Shown here: in pieces, positions 22,600 to 34,172 of the stretch | Layout of the letters: every line of letters begins with the position of its first letter | Numbering within the stretch: position 1 is the first letter of the stretch | DNA from: Maratus speciosus | Lineage: Eukaryota > Arthropoda > Arachnida > Araneae > Salticidae | NCBI GenBank assembly: GCA_963932465.1 | Contig: OZ010798.1 | Coordinates: 14,678,981-14,742,980, forward strand | Direction: 5' to 3' | Length of the DNA stretch: 64,000 nucleotides | The notes under the pieces: generated by a model | The model's database searches: none | What the model was told of the DNA's origin: nothing | What the model saw: only the letters and a program-made list of their open reading frames with translations | Program-made: the position numbers and the translations under genes

Positions 22600-23110
22600 C
22601 AAAAACAAAGTTCAGTTAAACAAGTGGGAAATTATACGTCAAATGTGGCAAATGAGGTCTAGTCGTACTATAACTAGTTTTATAAATATTCAGATCTGGG
22701 TGCAATAGCGGTTGCACTCTTATGCAAAAATGCATGAATACAAAATTTATTACGAATCTACAGACTAAATTCAGTCCTCGGAAATAAAAGGATTCCCTCT
22801 TAAATAGGACACCATCACCATGGCAATTTAGAATCATGACCTATCATGGGATAGCATTGAATTCATGATGTAGGATAGGATTGAATAGAATAAAGAAAAC
22901 TCTTTGAATATCTTTTTAAGTTTTAATTCGATTTTCATCAATTTGTAAGGACTCAATAAAATTCTACAAACATTCGATATATTAAATATCAAACCATTTG
23001 ATTGGGTCGTTTTTGCGCTGATATATACGGACAGACGGATAGACAGACGGTCGGACCAGACGACGACTATAGGTGCTACGTATTTATACTATAATTACGG
23101 ACGCACTTTA
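22600..23110 (+). repeat. Dispersed repeat R500, uninterrupted copy
   Basis: The reference copy for the family: AAACAAGTGGGAAATTATACG, TTTTATAAATATTCAGATC, ATGCAAAAATGCATGAATAC, then ATCATGACCTATCATGGGAT and a GACAGACGG-type patch before GACTATAGGTGCTACG. Because it is continuous, it shows where the copy at 1383-3860 was interrupted. No coding content. Confidence 0.7.
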
Positions 23111-23306
23111 TAAAAGAGTGTATACAAAGACAGGTATTAGTTAATATCTTTAATTTTCTGCTGTTAGAGACGTAACTTGTGTCTAGTATTCGCACATGTA
23201 GCAAAACTTGAAATTGCACAAAAATCTTAACATTGTTTTTAAACTACGTTCATGGAGGGGGGGTATCTAATTCCAAATTAAGTAATACTTCGTATTATTC
23301 AAATTC

Positions 23307-24303
23307 AAAGTAAAGAAAATCGACTGCATTTTGTTCTATTTTTTAATTCTTTTTTCCATAATCTGATCGAATAAGATGCCTTTCCGAAAAATTTTACCCA
23401 ATGGCTATTAAGATTTTTCTGTTTGCTTTGATAAGGACAAATTCGTTAAAAGAAAAAAAGCGATCAAAAGAAAACTGATGCGGAAAGATTTAAAGATAAT
23501 CCTCTTGCCCTAAGGAAGACGCCAAATACTCGATTTCCAATTCTTTCCGGGTATTTCAGACGTTTTGACTTAGCACACAATAGAAAAAAATTTTCTGCTT
23601 TGGACAAAGATCATATCACTAAGGGAGAAGTAGATCTTTGCATCTGGTCGGGTATCCCGATTTTACCCGAATTCGAACCGACACAAGATTCGGCTCGGGT
23701 CGGATTTAATTAATCGGCTGATTTTTGTCTCGTTGCAGGTCGAGTTCGGAACGGACCTCGGTATGAAAGTAAAAAAAAAAAAAAAAAAAATGCTTGTATA
23801 TATGAAACAGTGAATAGGTTGCCAGAAAATATGTTGCCAAATTTCCAAATATGCCGAAGTTGCCAAATATGTTGCCAAGTAAAGAGAATCGATGACTGCA
23901 TTTTGTTCCATTTTTTAATCCTTTTTTACTATAATCTGATCGAATAAGATTCCTTTCCTAAAAATTTTACCCAATGGCTATTAAATTTTGCTGTTTGCTT
24001 TGATAAGGACAAATTCGTTAAAAGACAAAAAGCGATCAAAAGAAAACTGATGCGGAAAGATTTAAAGATAATCCTCTTGCCCTAAGGAAGACGTCAAATA
24101 CTCGATTTCCAATTCTTTCCGGGTATTTCAGACATTTTGACTTAGCACACAATAGAAATTTTTTCCTTCATTAGACAAAGATCATATCACCAAGGGAGAA
24201 GTAGGCTTTGCATCAGATCGGTTAGCCCGATTTTACCTGAACTCGAATCGACACACGGTTTGGGTGGGGCCGGATTTACTTAATCGGCTAATTTTTGTTT
24301 TTA
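23307..24303 (+). repeat. ~430-bp direct repeat separated by 140 bp
   Basis: Segments 23307-23735 and 23877-24303 are about 90% alike by eye, sharing AATCTGATCGAATAAGAT, GATAAGGACAAATTCGTTAAA and GATTTCCAATTCTTTCCGGG. Both end in a TCGGGT/CCCGA-rich patch near ATTAATCGGCT. The 140-bp spacer has an A run (23772-23790) and TTGCCAAATATGTTGCCAA-like repeats. Noncoding. Confidence 0.75.
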
Positions 24304-24546
24304 TTATTAAAGTATTTCCTATCTTAAAAAAAATATTCCAATTGTTCAGTGTGCTTAAATTCATTTCTATTTAAAATGCGTGTTTTAATATTTTATTTCT
24401 TTTCAAAATCTATTCTAAAACACATTTCCCGTAATTATAATTTGTTTTAAGATCTTTCCTTTTTCAATTTTAAATGCTGATATGAATTCCATTAAAATGA
24501 TCTGTTTAGTGCCATTTTCTTTTTTAGTTATTCTAAAAGTCGTTTA

Positions 24547-25640
24547 GCGCATTTTTTTTTTATCGGAAGACCAACTAACTCCATTTTTCGTCCGCACTTA
24601 AAATACAGTTCTGCGCGTATTCGGACTCTTATTCGATAATCAATATATCAGTAGGGCAGTAAAAATCCCTCCTCTTAGAGGTTTAAAACGACATGAGTGA
24701 GGAGCACAGATTTTTCTTTCTTGTTTATGATAGAGGTACCTTTTTAATACAAACCAAACACCTTTTTACAAACAATTGAAAGCAGTCGGTAAATTTGTCG
24801 CTTAAAAATACTAAGCTAGAATTAACTGATTTGAATAAAATATAACCGACTGCTCTTGGAAATCATTTTTAGACGACTTTTTCCTTCGTTTATCAAATTA
24901 TATTTCTTTCCTGATATTTTTTACTGGAAGGGCTTTGCAATTTTGCGATTTCTGATTATGAAAAAAGAAATTCGTTAAAGAAAAAAACCGTGATCGAAAA
25001 AAAAGTGACGGAAAAGTTGAAGATACAATCCTGATGACCGCGATGCACTGTAAAAAAAAACGGAAATACTACTGGCAATCTAGACGCCAGTACTATTTCC
25101 GTTTTTTTACGAAAAATTTCCCCCAAAAATTACAGAAAATTTTCCGTTTTTAATCAGAAAAACAGAAATTTTTCTGTAATTTATGGGGAAAATTTTCCGT
25201 AAAAATACGGAAATAGTACTGGCGTCTAGATTGCCAGTACACTGTAAAAAAAAAACGGACTAAAAAACGGAAATACTACTGACAATCTAGACGCCAGTAC
25301 TATTTCCATTTTTTTACGGGCATTTTTACCCATAAATTACAGAAAATTTTCCGTTTTTCTAGATTGCCAGTAGTATTTCCGTTTTTTAGTCCGTTTTTTT
25401 TTTTTTTTTTACAGTGTAATTTCTGTTTTTAAATGCGGTTTTTTTTTCTTTTCTTTTCAGTGTGGCGCTAAATGCTTTTAGATTTTCAAATCCTTTTGGC
25501 CACTTCAGACACTTGGACCTTGAACTAGGGAAAACATTTTTCTTTTTTGGATTTTTGAAGAAATTCTTTGGACTTCACGTTTAACTGCCGTACTAAAGGA
25601 GAAACGTTTTAAAGAAAGATTTCTTTTAAAACGATTTTTA
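24547..25640 (+). repeat. Dispersed repeat F, copy 1 (interrupted)
   Basis: Pieces at 24547-24600, 24880-25045 and 25470-25640 match 38393-38715 plus 39285-39400 (GAAATTCGTTAAAGAAAAAAA, GAGATACAATCCTGATG, CTTTTAGATTTTCAAATCC, GAAATTCTTTGGAC). The CACTG foldbacks at 25046-25416 interrupt it. No coding sequence. Confidence 0.6.
25046..25416. mobile_element. Two adjacent CACTG foldback elements
   Basis: Starts CACTGTAAAAAAAAACGG; a second start of the same sequence is at 25240; ends TTTTTTACAGTG at 25416. Both parts are almost entirely hairpin: GCCAGTACTATTTCCG and its complement, and AGAAAATTTTCCGTTTTT, recur in both orientations. They lie inside dispersed repeat F, which resumes afterwards. 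A relic of the same family is at 16922. Confidence 0.75.
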
Positions 25641-25896
25641 ACACTTTCAACAAAATTGAAAGTTATTTATGAATTCGGTTTGTCTGCCTGTCTATGTTCT
25701 AACTCCCGAAAAAATGAGTCCGAGAGTCATAAAATTCATAGATGTTGTTGGGTATCACTAGGGAATGTTCGGTATTGAAAATGAAATGTGTAGCATTTAC
25801 GGTTCATTTACAGGGGACACTCAAAATAGAATCACATTACATCACGGTCTATGAGGAAAAATCATTTGCGGTGTATTTTATTGATATTACACTTAA

Positions 25897-26617
25897 GGGG
25901 GTCCAGGACACAAAAATCTTCAAATTTTGCAAAAACATTTTATTTCATAAAGAATTTCTGTTTTTTCCTGCTTAAAATGACATTTAAATCATGTTTCTAT
26001 CTGAATTAGAACAAAAAATATTAATTTTTTCGTTTTTGTTTGTTTGCAAAATCTAGCTTTGAAGCAATGGCTGTCATGGAAACGACTTTTTGTAAAAATG
26101 CATTTTTCTTCATGATAGGTTTTTTCACCATTTCTCATATTTAAATTCTTATAACTCGAGAACCGTTAAAGATACAGGGTTCAAACTTGGGACATATATT
26201 TTTCAATTGATTTACTTTAATTTTGATTCAGCATATTTGAAAAAAATATTTACTTTTGAAAATATGATTTTTTTTTAAAAAGTTGCACCATTTTTTTTTC
26301 ATTTTTTTGTTAAATATTTTTAATTTTTTAATAAATTGATATTTTTTAAAATGCTGAATCAAAATGAAAACTTATATATTTCTGTTTATTTAAATGAAAA
26401 AAAAAACTGAATTTCTATCAATAATATTCCAAGTTATAACGATTTTAAATTACCCCACTTTTTCAATAAATTTTAAATTAAAATTTAAAAAAAAATTCTG
26501 AGAAGTTTTATCACGTTATTTTGTTTACAAATGATAAGGTTAACCATCACAAAAAAAAAAAAATCAGAATTTTAACTCAATAAATAAAAATTATTTTTAA
26601 ATGCGAGTCGGACCCTC
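25897..26617. mobile_element. TTAA-flanked element with GGGTCC ends
   Basis: A 721-bp element between TTAA at 25893-25896 and 26618-26621. The left end is GGGGGTCCAGGACACA; the right end is TGCGAGTCGGACCCTC (inward GAGGGTCCG). The interior is AT-rich, with TGATTCAGCAT in both orientations. A relic is at 16995-17360. Probably piggyBac-like; no transposase seen. Confidence 0.7.
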
Positions 26618-26742
26618 TTAAGCTAAGCAATGCTATAAATAGTGATAAAATATTTATATTTAGATTGACGAACATTTCATCGCACAAACGGCGACATTTT
26701 CAAAATCATTCATAAAGAGACTACATCTAGACTGGCTATTAA

Positions 26743-27817
26743 CCCTTTATCTACTGCATTAGGATCTACTGTCAGTTTTTTTATGTAAATTTTTTTTTCG
26801 GTTACTAGATTGAAAATCAAACGATATTCATAAAAAATTACTCACCCGTGAGAAAAATATAATTTGTTAGAGCTAATTAATTAAAGTGGTACTTTAAAGT
26901 ACACAATGAGTAAAATATCGTAACACAAAACCCACACGGTATTTCAAATGGCACCAGAATTGTGGTAAAATATTTTCGATTTAATAAGTATGTGAAATAT
27001 AGCCTTTTTCATTTTTAAAAATAAATGTTTTTGTAAATTCCGGTGCCAATCATTTATTTCAACACTTTAGCATTGAAAATGCTTTGCACCTGAAAGGGTT
27101 AAAAAAAAAAACAATTTTTTTTAGGTTTCCATCTTATTAGAAGTCCTTTAATTATGCGACGTCTATAGTCCAGGGACAACATGTTCTCCCGCATCTCCAC
27201 ATATGCAATATATGAATTTACATATGTAATTTTTAGCATAGCAAAAAAGAGCCGGTGCCACAACTTTTTCGATTTCCTATAAAAAAATAATAATGAAACA
27301 GAAAACTAATACAAGGAACATTATTACTACACTACATTTAGTAATTATATTTTAAAGCAGATGAAAACGATGCATACAGACGAAAAGTAAACAAAATTTT
27401 TTTCTCCAACACCCAGTGTACTGAAGGTACTTATAAGTACCAAAGAGTAATTCAACTTTTAAATCAAATACATACACCGTTCACCTAAAATAGCTAGTCA
27501 AATTGTATTCTAAGATCATAATGAACACATAAAAAAAAAATCCAACACTTATCTTATATCTTTTAATGTGTTTGCAGCAATAAAAAGACGAGCGTGACAA
27601 TCTGTACAAAATGTCGGCACAAAACACATCGACTGTTTCAAAGATAGCCTCCTTTCTCGCTAAAATAACAAAACTAGAACTACTGCTGCCATGTATCCGG
27701 ATAAAGTGGAGTTAAAAGAGTATTTTTGCAAAGTACCATTAGAATATTAGTAATATTCACTATGGGATGAACGTTTAAAGTGAGTGGTACTTATAAGTAC
27801 CGTCAGTAGATAAAGGG
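26743..27817. mobile_element. piggyBac-like MITE, CCCTTTATCTACTG family, copy 1
   Basis: A 1075-bp element between TTAA at 26739-26742 and 27818-27821. Ends are CCCTTTATCTACTG and CAGTAGATAAAGGG. It contains the palindrome GGTACTTATAAGTACC near 27428 and 27786. It is inserted in the Penelope-like reverse transcriptase: removing it with one TTAA restores the frame through ...QNYL-IASLDV. The second copy is 30801-33219. Confidence 0.9.
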
Positions 27818-28539
27818 TTAAATAATTCTGAGGTAAATTAATGCTATTCAAATATTGAATGAACTCATAAGTTGAATTAATTACACGATCAGAGCTGGGC
27901 AAAATATTTTTCAATAAAACTACAAAAGCTTTATCCATATAATATGTGGGGCTTGATCATTTAGCTACTATTGGCCTTATTGGCATATCTACTTTGTGGT
28001 CTTTGAGTCTTCCGACAATTGCTGGGATTACTGCTAACTTATTAATTCTCATTAGAAGTTTCATATTATCAAGCCAGTTCCCTTTATTAACCAATTCATT
28101 AACTTTTTTGTTAATTATGTTAAGTGGATTCTCCTTGACTTCAAGACAATCCATATTGTTAATACATTGTACCATTTTACTTTTATAGTCATCTGTATTT
28201 AATATAGCTAATTTATTAGATTTATCCGTTTGGATTAAAATGATTTCTGGATCAAATTTAAGCTTTTTCAAAATATTCAATTCATCTTTTGGTATCATTG
28301 TGGGTTGCTTAATAAACTTCTTAAGTTCCTGGTGCATAAAGTTGCGAATTTCTTCTTTATGATCGTTATAAGTCGACTGCACAATGTTTTCAAGTTCTGA
28401 AATGATAGATTTTAAATTAGGCTTAACTGGAAAAATGTATTTTGGCCCGCGCTAAAGTACTTTTATTTCATCTTCCGTTAACGGTCTGTTAGATAAATTC
28501 AGAAACTTTCATCACTTTTTATAGCCTTATTTAGTTTAA

Positions 28540-28952
28540 GGCTCCTGTCCCTGCCGGCGAAGGCATTCGCGAGCTAATGCTAATCCTATGGGAGGGATTT
28601 TTCTAATATCTCGTTTGCATTTCGACATTTTCAAATAATGTTTTTTGCATTGGATAGCCGAGGTCCGTCTCTACATCGCACCCTTTTTACTTTTTCGATT
28701 TTGGTTGCAGATATTTTTTAGAATGACACTTTCATTTTCAGAACCGGTTTTGAAAATGAAAATAACTTTATAAAAAACATCTGCGACCAAAATCGAAAAA
28801 GTAGAAAAGGTGCGCTGTAAAGATGGGCCTCGGCTATCCAATGCAAAAAAAATTATTTAAAAATGTCGAAATGCAAACGAGATATTAGATAAATCCCTCC
28901 CCATAGGATTATCATTAGCTCGTGAGTGCCTTCGCCGGCAGGGACAGGGGCC
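28540..28952. mobile_element. TTAA-flanked foldback element, copy 2
   Basis: A 413-bp near-palindrome between TTAA at 28536-28539 and 28953-28956. Ends are GGCTCCTGTCCCTGCCGGCG and its inverse. Central AGAACCGGTTTTGAAAATGA and the arm motif GCTAATGCTAATCCTATGG are shared with 13519-13932. It sits within the N-terminal part of the Penelope-like relic. Confidence 0.85.
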
Positions 28953-29094
28953 TTAATCTGTGTTAGACGTATATTTCAACTTATCCAACAAAGTGTTTGC
29001 GCGAAATTCGTTGTTCCTCACAGTTTGTTATTTATTCATATCTCAGTTATAAAAGCATAGGTAAGAGAAGATTGGCTTACCTTGTATTTATGTT

Positions 29095-29128
29095 TTATAT
29101 CCGTGGTTTATCTGGGATCCATCATCAG
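29095..29128 (-). ncRNA. Degenerate hammerhead-like motif upstream of the Penelope-like relic
   Basis: Minus-strand CTGATGA at 29128-29122 is followed by TGGATCC..., which can pair with a later GGATATA, and then AAAAC where GAAAC is expected. Penelope-like elements are known to carry hammerhead ribozymes upstream of the reverse transcriptase, and this lies less than 100 bp upstream of the first readable RT residues, in the same orientation. The core is mutated (GAAA to AAAA), so activity is unlikely. Weaker than the 11.04-kb motif by sequence, stronger by context. Confidence 0.4.
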
Positions 29129-29885
29129 GGTAATATGATCTGTAAAGTCTAGTCATTTCCCATTCTGATCCACTGCTAATGCTATAATATTCTGTGTTGT
29201 TTTTTAGCACGCGTGATTACTTTTGTGGCTTGTAAAAAAATGTACATTTGAACTTTTAAAGAACGAAACAGAATGCAATTAGTTACAGTTGCAGCATAAA
29301 AATCGCCGCATCTCTCCTTTTGAGAGTCTGGAATACAAGTAAATGTAAAAAACATATATTATACATTATTTATATTTATAGTCACTAAAACAGTTTGGTT
29401 TATTGATTGTTCAAATGTCTATATTTCTTGGATATGCGATGAAATGTTTATATAAAGTATTTACTTAGAATCGTAAACTTCCTTGTTTTGAATAACAAGT
29501 TCTTTTCATAACTGCTTTTATGAATCATGTTGATAGATGAAAAATAATCTACTCAGTTTGATTTATTTTATAGCGTTCATTTGGAGATTACATTTCGTAA
29601 CATTTGTCAACAATCTGTTTATAAGTGATTATTATATAGGTTGTTACATGTTGATACTACACTATTTAAAATATACTGAAATTTACATATATCCCTGAGG
29701 AGAAAACACGGCACTTACTGTGGAACAGGGTGTGCAGACAACTTATTGTTCATTGATAGGGTCACACAAAAGAATATGGCCACATAAGAAATTGAAAAAC
29801 AATTGAACTATGATCGAGATATTTTTTAACATTAACGACACCGTTTTTCAAGTGATTGAAAGCAGTCAGCAACTTTGTCGCTTCA
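29129..29885. other. Non-coding stretch
   Basis: No gene or bounded element seen. It may include the degraded 5' repeat of the Penelope-like relic. GATTGAAAGCAGTCRGYAA near 29855 also occurs near 24775, a shared dispersed fragment. Confidence 0.35.
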
Positions 29886-30624
29886 GGGGTCTTGTACCTT
29901 TTAAACGCGACGAAAATTAACGAAAAAATTCAAAGTTTGAATTAGTGGATTTTCAAAACCTTTTTATGTATAAACATGAAATATTGGATACTGATTAAAC
30001 AGATTGCGCTTTGTAATATGCTGTCATTAGAAATTTATTAGCATTTTACAGAATTTGTGTATTGTTTAAATCAAAATAGCTTTTTTTTTTTAATCCATGT
30101 CTTCGCTCGCATGATATCTTGAGAAAGTATATATGGATTGTCATGAAATTTGCTAATGATACTAAACATATATGTACGTTTAAAATGAACTACTCTTAGG
30201 CCAAAATTATTTCATTAACTATATAAAAAAATATTTAAAAAAATTAAAAATTTTATATTTTTAATGAATAAAAATAGTCATAACTAAAATGTTACCGTTG
30301 TAAATACTTAAAAGTAGTTCATTGTAAACACACATATTTTTTTAGTATCTTTACCAAATTTCATGACAATACATACATACTTTCTCAAGATATCATGCAC
30401 GCAATGACTTCTGGAGAGAAAAAAAAAGAGCTATTTTGATTTTAACAATACACAAATTCTGTAAAAGGCTAATAAATTTCTAATGGTAGCATATTACAAG
30501 GCATAATCTGTTTAATCAATATCGAAAATTTCAAGTTTATACATAAAAGGTTTTGAAGATACATTAATTCAAACTTTGAATTTTTTCGTTAATTTTCGAC
30601 GCTTTTAAAGGGTACAAGACCCGG
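29886..30624. mobile_element. Foldback element with ~300-bp arms
   Basis: A 739-bp inverted repeat. The left end is GGGGTCTTGTACCTTTTAAA and the right end TTTAAAGGGTACAAGACCCG. The arms continue inward through GCGACGAAAATTAACG, AATTCAAAGTTTGAATT and AGAAAGTATATATGGATTGTC (and complements) to a centre near 30230-30260. No clear target duplication. Superfamily unknown. Confidence 0.7.
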
Positions 30625-30800
30625 GACCGTGGACCTTTATTTGAGCAAAAACCGGCATTTATTTTTGTGTGTATCATTATTCTCCAATCTGTACTACGTC
30701 ATTCTTGGAAAACCGCATGCAGATGCGATTATGTTAAACAAAGTTACAAGTATTTTAATTATGTTCACAAATAATTTTTTGGCCTTTCAATATACTTTAA

Positions 30801-33219
30801 CCCTTTATCTACACCATTATGATCTACTGCAATTTTTTTCATGTAATATTTTTTTTTTCAGTTACTACAATGAAAATTAAAGGATAAACGTTAAAAAAAA
30901 ATACTCACCCGTGAGAAACTTCACTGTAAAAAAAATTCCGCAACGTTCCTGGGAAAAAATGGGCAGCTGAGTTGCCCATTATTTCCAAGAAACATTTCTT
31001 GAAAATGACTGGAACTTTACTGTATATGTTAAAAACTATCTACAGAAATGCCAGTAAGTTTTCTGCGAAATACCAGGAATATTTCTGTTGAGAGCAAAAC
31101 ATTACTGACATTTCACAGCATGCGGGATCCGCAGACGATTTTTACATTTCCAGGTGACAATTTTCGCTTTATTATCATTATTTGTTAGAATGAAAAAATA
31201 TTTCGAAATTGACATCAAAATTATTATTTATAATTTACACGAAAAAATAAATTTTCAGTTAAAATTCAATAAAGTAAATATATATATGATATATTGTTTC
31301 TGAACTTTGCTTAAAATATATAAATGTAAATAATAATTAGAAAAAAAATCTAGACATAAAATATTTTGGATTTTCGTCAGTAATTATGTTAGTTTACAAG
31401 TTAGATAAAATACATATAAATTTTCATGAAAAAAAAAAAAACCTAATTGTATATTTTTTCCGAAAAAAAAAAAAAAAAATTCAAATTTGCAGCAATCCAA
31501 AGTGTCAAATATATATCATATTCAAATCAAATTGTAATAAAGTGTTAAAATATAAAATTAATTAAAAAAGAAAAAAAAGTCAAGAGGTAGCATCGAACTC
31601 GGGCCATACGGGTGGCGTGCGAGCCTTCTGCGTCCACACCACGAAAGACACGTTGAGAGCTGCAAACTAATGGGTATTTGAAACGTATGCTAAACCTCGG
31701 CATCTAATTTCTGAAAATCTAAGGCCCATTTGAAGAAATCCTTTCACAAGAATAATTAGAGATAAGAACTCTAAAACATACTTTAAATTAATCAAAATCG
31801 GTGAGAATCATGTTTGATGGTCCCCTGGTTAATGGAGATCCAAATAATAGGTGTATTTTTTTTTTACACGGTCTGCTCGTTAAACATTCCACAGACAAGT
31901 ACGAGAGATAATCTCTTAGCGATGTCACAGAGGTATTGTATTTTCATCTGAATTGTCTTGACAATAGAGACGTAAAGGATTATGTCGTCTATTGATTTAT
32001 TTGCATTCCATATTTATTTTTTTACATTCATTTAAGGAATTCGTTTTCGACACTCGCGCGCGAGCAACGGATTATAGCAAAAGAAAAAAAAATAATAATA
32101 AATGGCGGCCGCAGCGTTTTGCTGTTTCCAACTTTTGTTCAGGAACGTTTCAGATAAGAAAACCAGAATTTCACAGGAAAGAGCTAAATTATTCTGAAAA
32201 CCTGAGAAAAGGCGAAACGTTCCTTGATTTTACATGGAACGTTACCATTTTTTTTTTTTTTTACAGTGTTAATTATTTAGAGGTAATTAATTAAAGTGGT
32301 AGTTTAAAGTACCGTCTGTACAATATGACTAAAATAGCATTACAGTAAACCCACAAGGTATTTCAACTGGCACCAGAAAATATTTTCGATTTAATAAGTA
32401 TGGGAAATATAGGCTTTTTCTTATTTACAAATAAATCGTTTGGCAAATTCCGGTGCCAATCATTTATTTCAACACTTTAGAATTGAAAATGCTTTACTCC
32501 TGATAGGGTTAAAATTTCTTTTAGGTTTCGATCTTGTTAGCAGTCCTTTAGCTATGCGACGTCCATATTCCAGTGACAACATGTTCTCTCGCATCTCCAC
32601 ATATGCAATATATGAATTTACATATGCCATTTCTAGCATAGCAAAAACGAGCCGGTGCCACAACTTTTTCAATTTCATAGAAAAAAAAACCAATGAAACA
32701 GAAAAGAAATACCAAGGAAATCATTACTACACTACATTTTAGTAATTACATTTTAAAGTGGATGAAAAGGATGTATAATTACACAGACGAAATGTAAACA
32801 AGAAGTTTTTCTCCAACACCCAGTATACTGACGGTACTTATAAGTACCACCGAGTCATTCAACTGTTAAATCAAATACATACACCGTTCACCTAAAATAG
32901 CTAGTCAAATTGTAATCTAAGATCATAATGAACACATTAAAAAAATCCAACACTTATATCCTTTACTGTGTTTGCAGCAATGAAAACACGAGCGTGGCAA
33001 TCTGTACAAAATATCGACACAAAACACATCGAATGCTTCAAAGATAGCCTCATTCTTCTCTAAAATAACAAACCTAGAACTACTGGTGCCATGTATTCGG
33101 ATAAAGTGGAGTTAAAAGAGCGTTTTTTTGCAAAGTACCATTAGAATATTAGTAATATTTACTATGGTATAAAAGTTTAAAGTAAGTTGTACTTATACGC
33201 ACCGTCAGTAGATAAAGGG
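30801..33219. mobile_element. piggyBac-like MITE, CCCTTTATCTACTG family, copy 2 (with nested insertion)
   Basis: Bounded by TTAA at 30797-30800 and 33220-33223, with ends CCCTTTATCTAC and CAGTAGATAAAGGG. Outside the nested CACTG element (30922-32268) it is collinear with copy 1 (GGTGCCAATCATTTATTTCAA, ATGTTCTCYCGCATCTCCAC, GGTACTTATAAGTACC). Net length without the insert is about 1.07 kb, matching copy 1. Confidence 0.88.
30922..32268. mobile_element. CACTG-ended non-autonomous DNA transposon, copy 2
   Basis: A 1347-bp element nearly identical to 11179-12697, with TT on each side (2-bp duplication). It lacks the SINE and has a single ACATTACTGACAT at that position (about 31102-31114), the true empty site. 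It is nested in the piggyBac-like MITE at 30801-33219. A 100-codon frame at 31992-32294 parallels a 93-codon frame in copy 1, but it runs into the terminal repeat and has no recognisable domain. Confidence 0.85.
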
Positions 33220-33560
33220 TTAAATCTGTTTTTCTCAATGCTGACGTTTCAGCTATTTTTTATTTTTTAAATGCTCCTTGCTTCTTAATTTTTTATCAAA
33301 GTTCATGAAACTGATAAGGAAGAACCCCGATATTGCTTAAAAAGAAACGGTGTTATGCATTTTAAAATTCGACTCCATTAAGATAACTAAATTTGACTTT
33401 TAACTTATTATAAGGCATAATTTGGATGAAAAACGCTATGAAATTCAGAAAAAAATCTCTTAAAAAATTAACTTCTTAACGGATTAAAAAATCGATACAC
33501 AGATTTGTTTGTAATAGAGTACGTGATTAAGATCCAAAATCGAGGAAATATTTGAAAAAT

Positions 33561-34172
33561 CAGGGCCGAAACTAGCCTTTTTTGCGCCCGGGGCAAACAT
33601 GAATTTTGGCACCCCCCCCCCCCTTTCTTCCTCAAAGTATATTTACAAAGAGAATTTTACTAATTTTCTAATGGCCGTCTTATTTTAAAATTTAAAATAT
33701 GTAATCATAAAATATGTAATACTGAACTACGTAAATTGAATGTGACGTTTGTTGCAATTATAATTCGTTCACATAAAATAATTCGCATGTATTACGGCTA
33801 TTTACAGTGTTTGCTTATACAGTAGAGTTCCTATTATCCTAGTCCCACTTAACCGAGTTATTTTCTTCTGATGGACTGATGGCTTTCATTATTATGAAAC
33901 AGCCGTTATAAATGAAGTGTTAGGTGAAAAAAAAAATTATGGCCATTTTTTCCCCCATTCTGACCAGAAAATCAGAGTTCAAACTTTTTACGACTGCTCT
34001 TTCATCTTCACCTAACACTTCATTTATAATGGCTGTTTCATAATAATGAAAGTAATCAGTCCATCAGAAGAAAATGATCGATTCCAAAGGTATAATCTTT
34101 CATTTGGCGCCCCTTGGCTCTGGCGCCCGGGGCACATGCCCCCTCTGCCCCCCCCCCTTAGTTTCGGCCCTG
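33561..34172. mobile_element. Non-autonomous hAT element, copy 2
   Basis: A 612-bp element with ends CAGGGCCGAAACTAGCC and TTTCGGCCCTG. A perfect 8-bp duplication TGAAAAAT lies on both sides. It shares C runs, the CCCGGGGCA motif and a nested Tigger-end foldback with the copy at 20300-21072, but lacks the CAATGGCGGATCC fragment. No transposase. Confidence 0.92.
33820..34072. mobile_element. Tigger-end foldback nested in hAT copy 2
   Basis: TA then CAGTAGAGTTCCTATTATCC, followed by TTAACCGAGTTATTTTCTTC and an inverted repeat of about 100 bp per arm (GATGGACTGATGG ... AATCAGTCCATCAGAAG; GAAGTGTTAGGTGAA ... TTCACCTAACACTTC). Same arrangement as in hAT copy 1, so it was inside the hAT before the copies spread. 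Confidence 0.65.

Larger units (their letters stand above)
26697..29035 (-). pseudogene. Penelope-like element reverse transcriptase, N-terminal half
   Basis: Pieces in minus-strand order: about 29035-28957 (QTVRNNEFRANTLLDKLKYT); 28535-27959, with NLSNRPLTEDEIKVL, GPKYIFPVKPNLKSIISEL, the central KFDPEIILIQTDKSNK and LKDHKVDMPIRPIVAK; then 27956-27822, with YYMDKAFVVLLKNILPSSD and INLPQNYL; then, across the inserted MITE, IASLDVVSL at about 26738-26712. The LKDHK...RPIV block and an ASLDVVSL motif A are typical of Penelope-like reverse transcriptases. In-frame stops occur after RPIVAK (TGA) and before RGPKYIF (TAG). The catalytic YVDD region is not seen. Protein dead; family call fairly firm. 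Confidence 0.8.
26622..29128 (-). mobile_element. Penelope-like retroelement relic, doubly interrupted
   Basis: Minus-strand element reading from a hammerhead-like motif (29095-29128) through a decayed reverse transcriptase. It is broken by a TTAA foldback (28540-28952) and a piggyBac-like MITE (26743-27817). Reading continues in register across the second insertion, so one element was split. The 3' half beyond RT motif A, and any GIY-YIG endonuclease, are not recognisable. The downstream boundary is set only by the next element at 26621. Confidence 0.75.

Noticed and set aside
27946..28188. 80-codon plus-strand hydrophobic frame
   Set aside because: It is the antisense of the Penelope-like reverse transcriptase.
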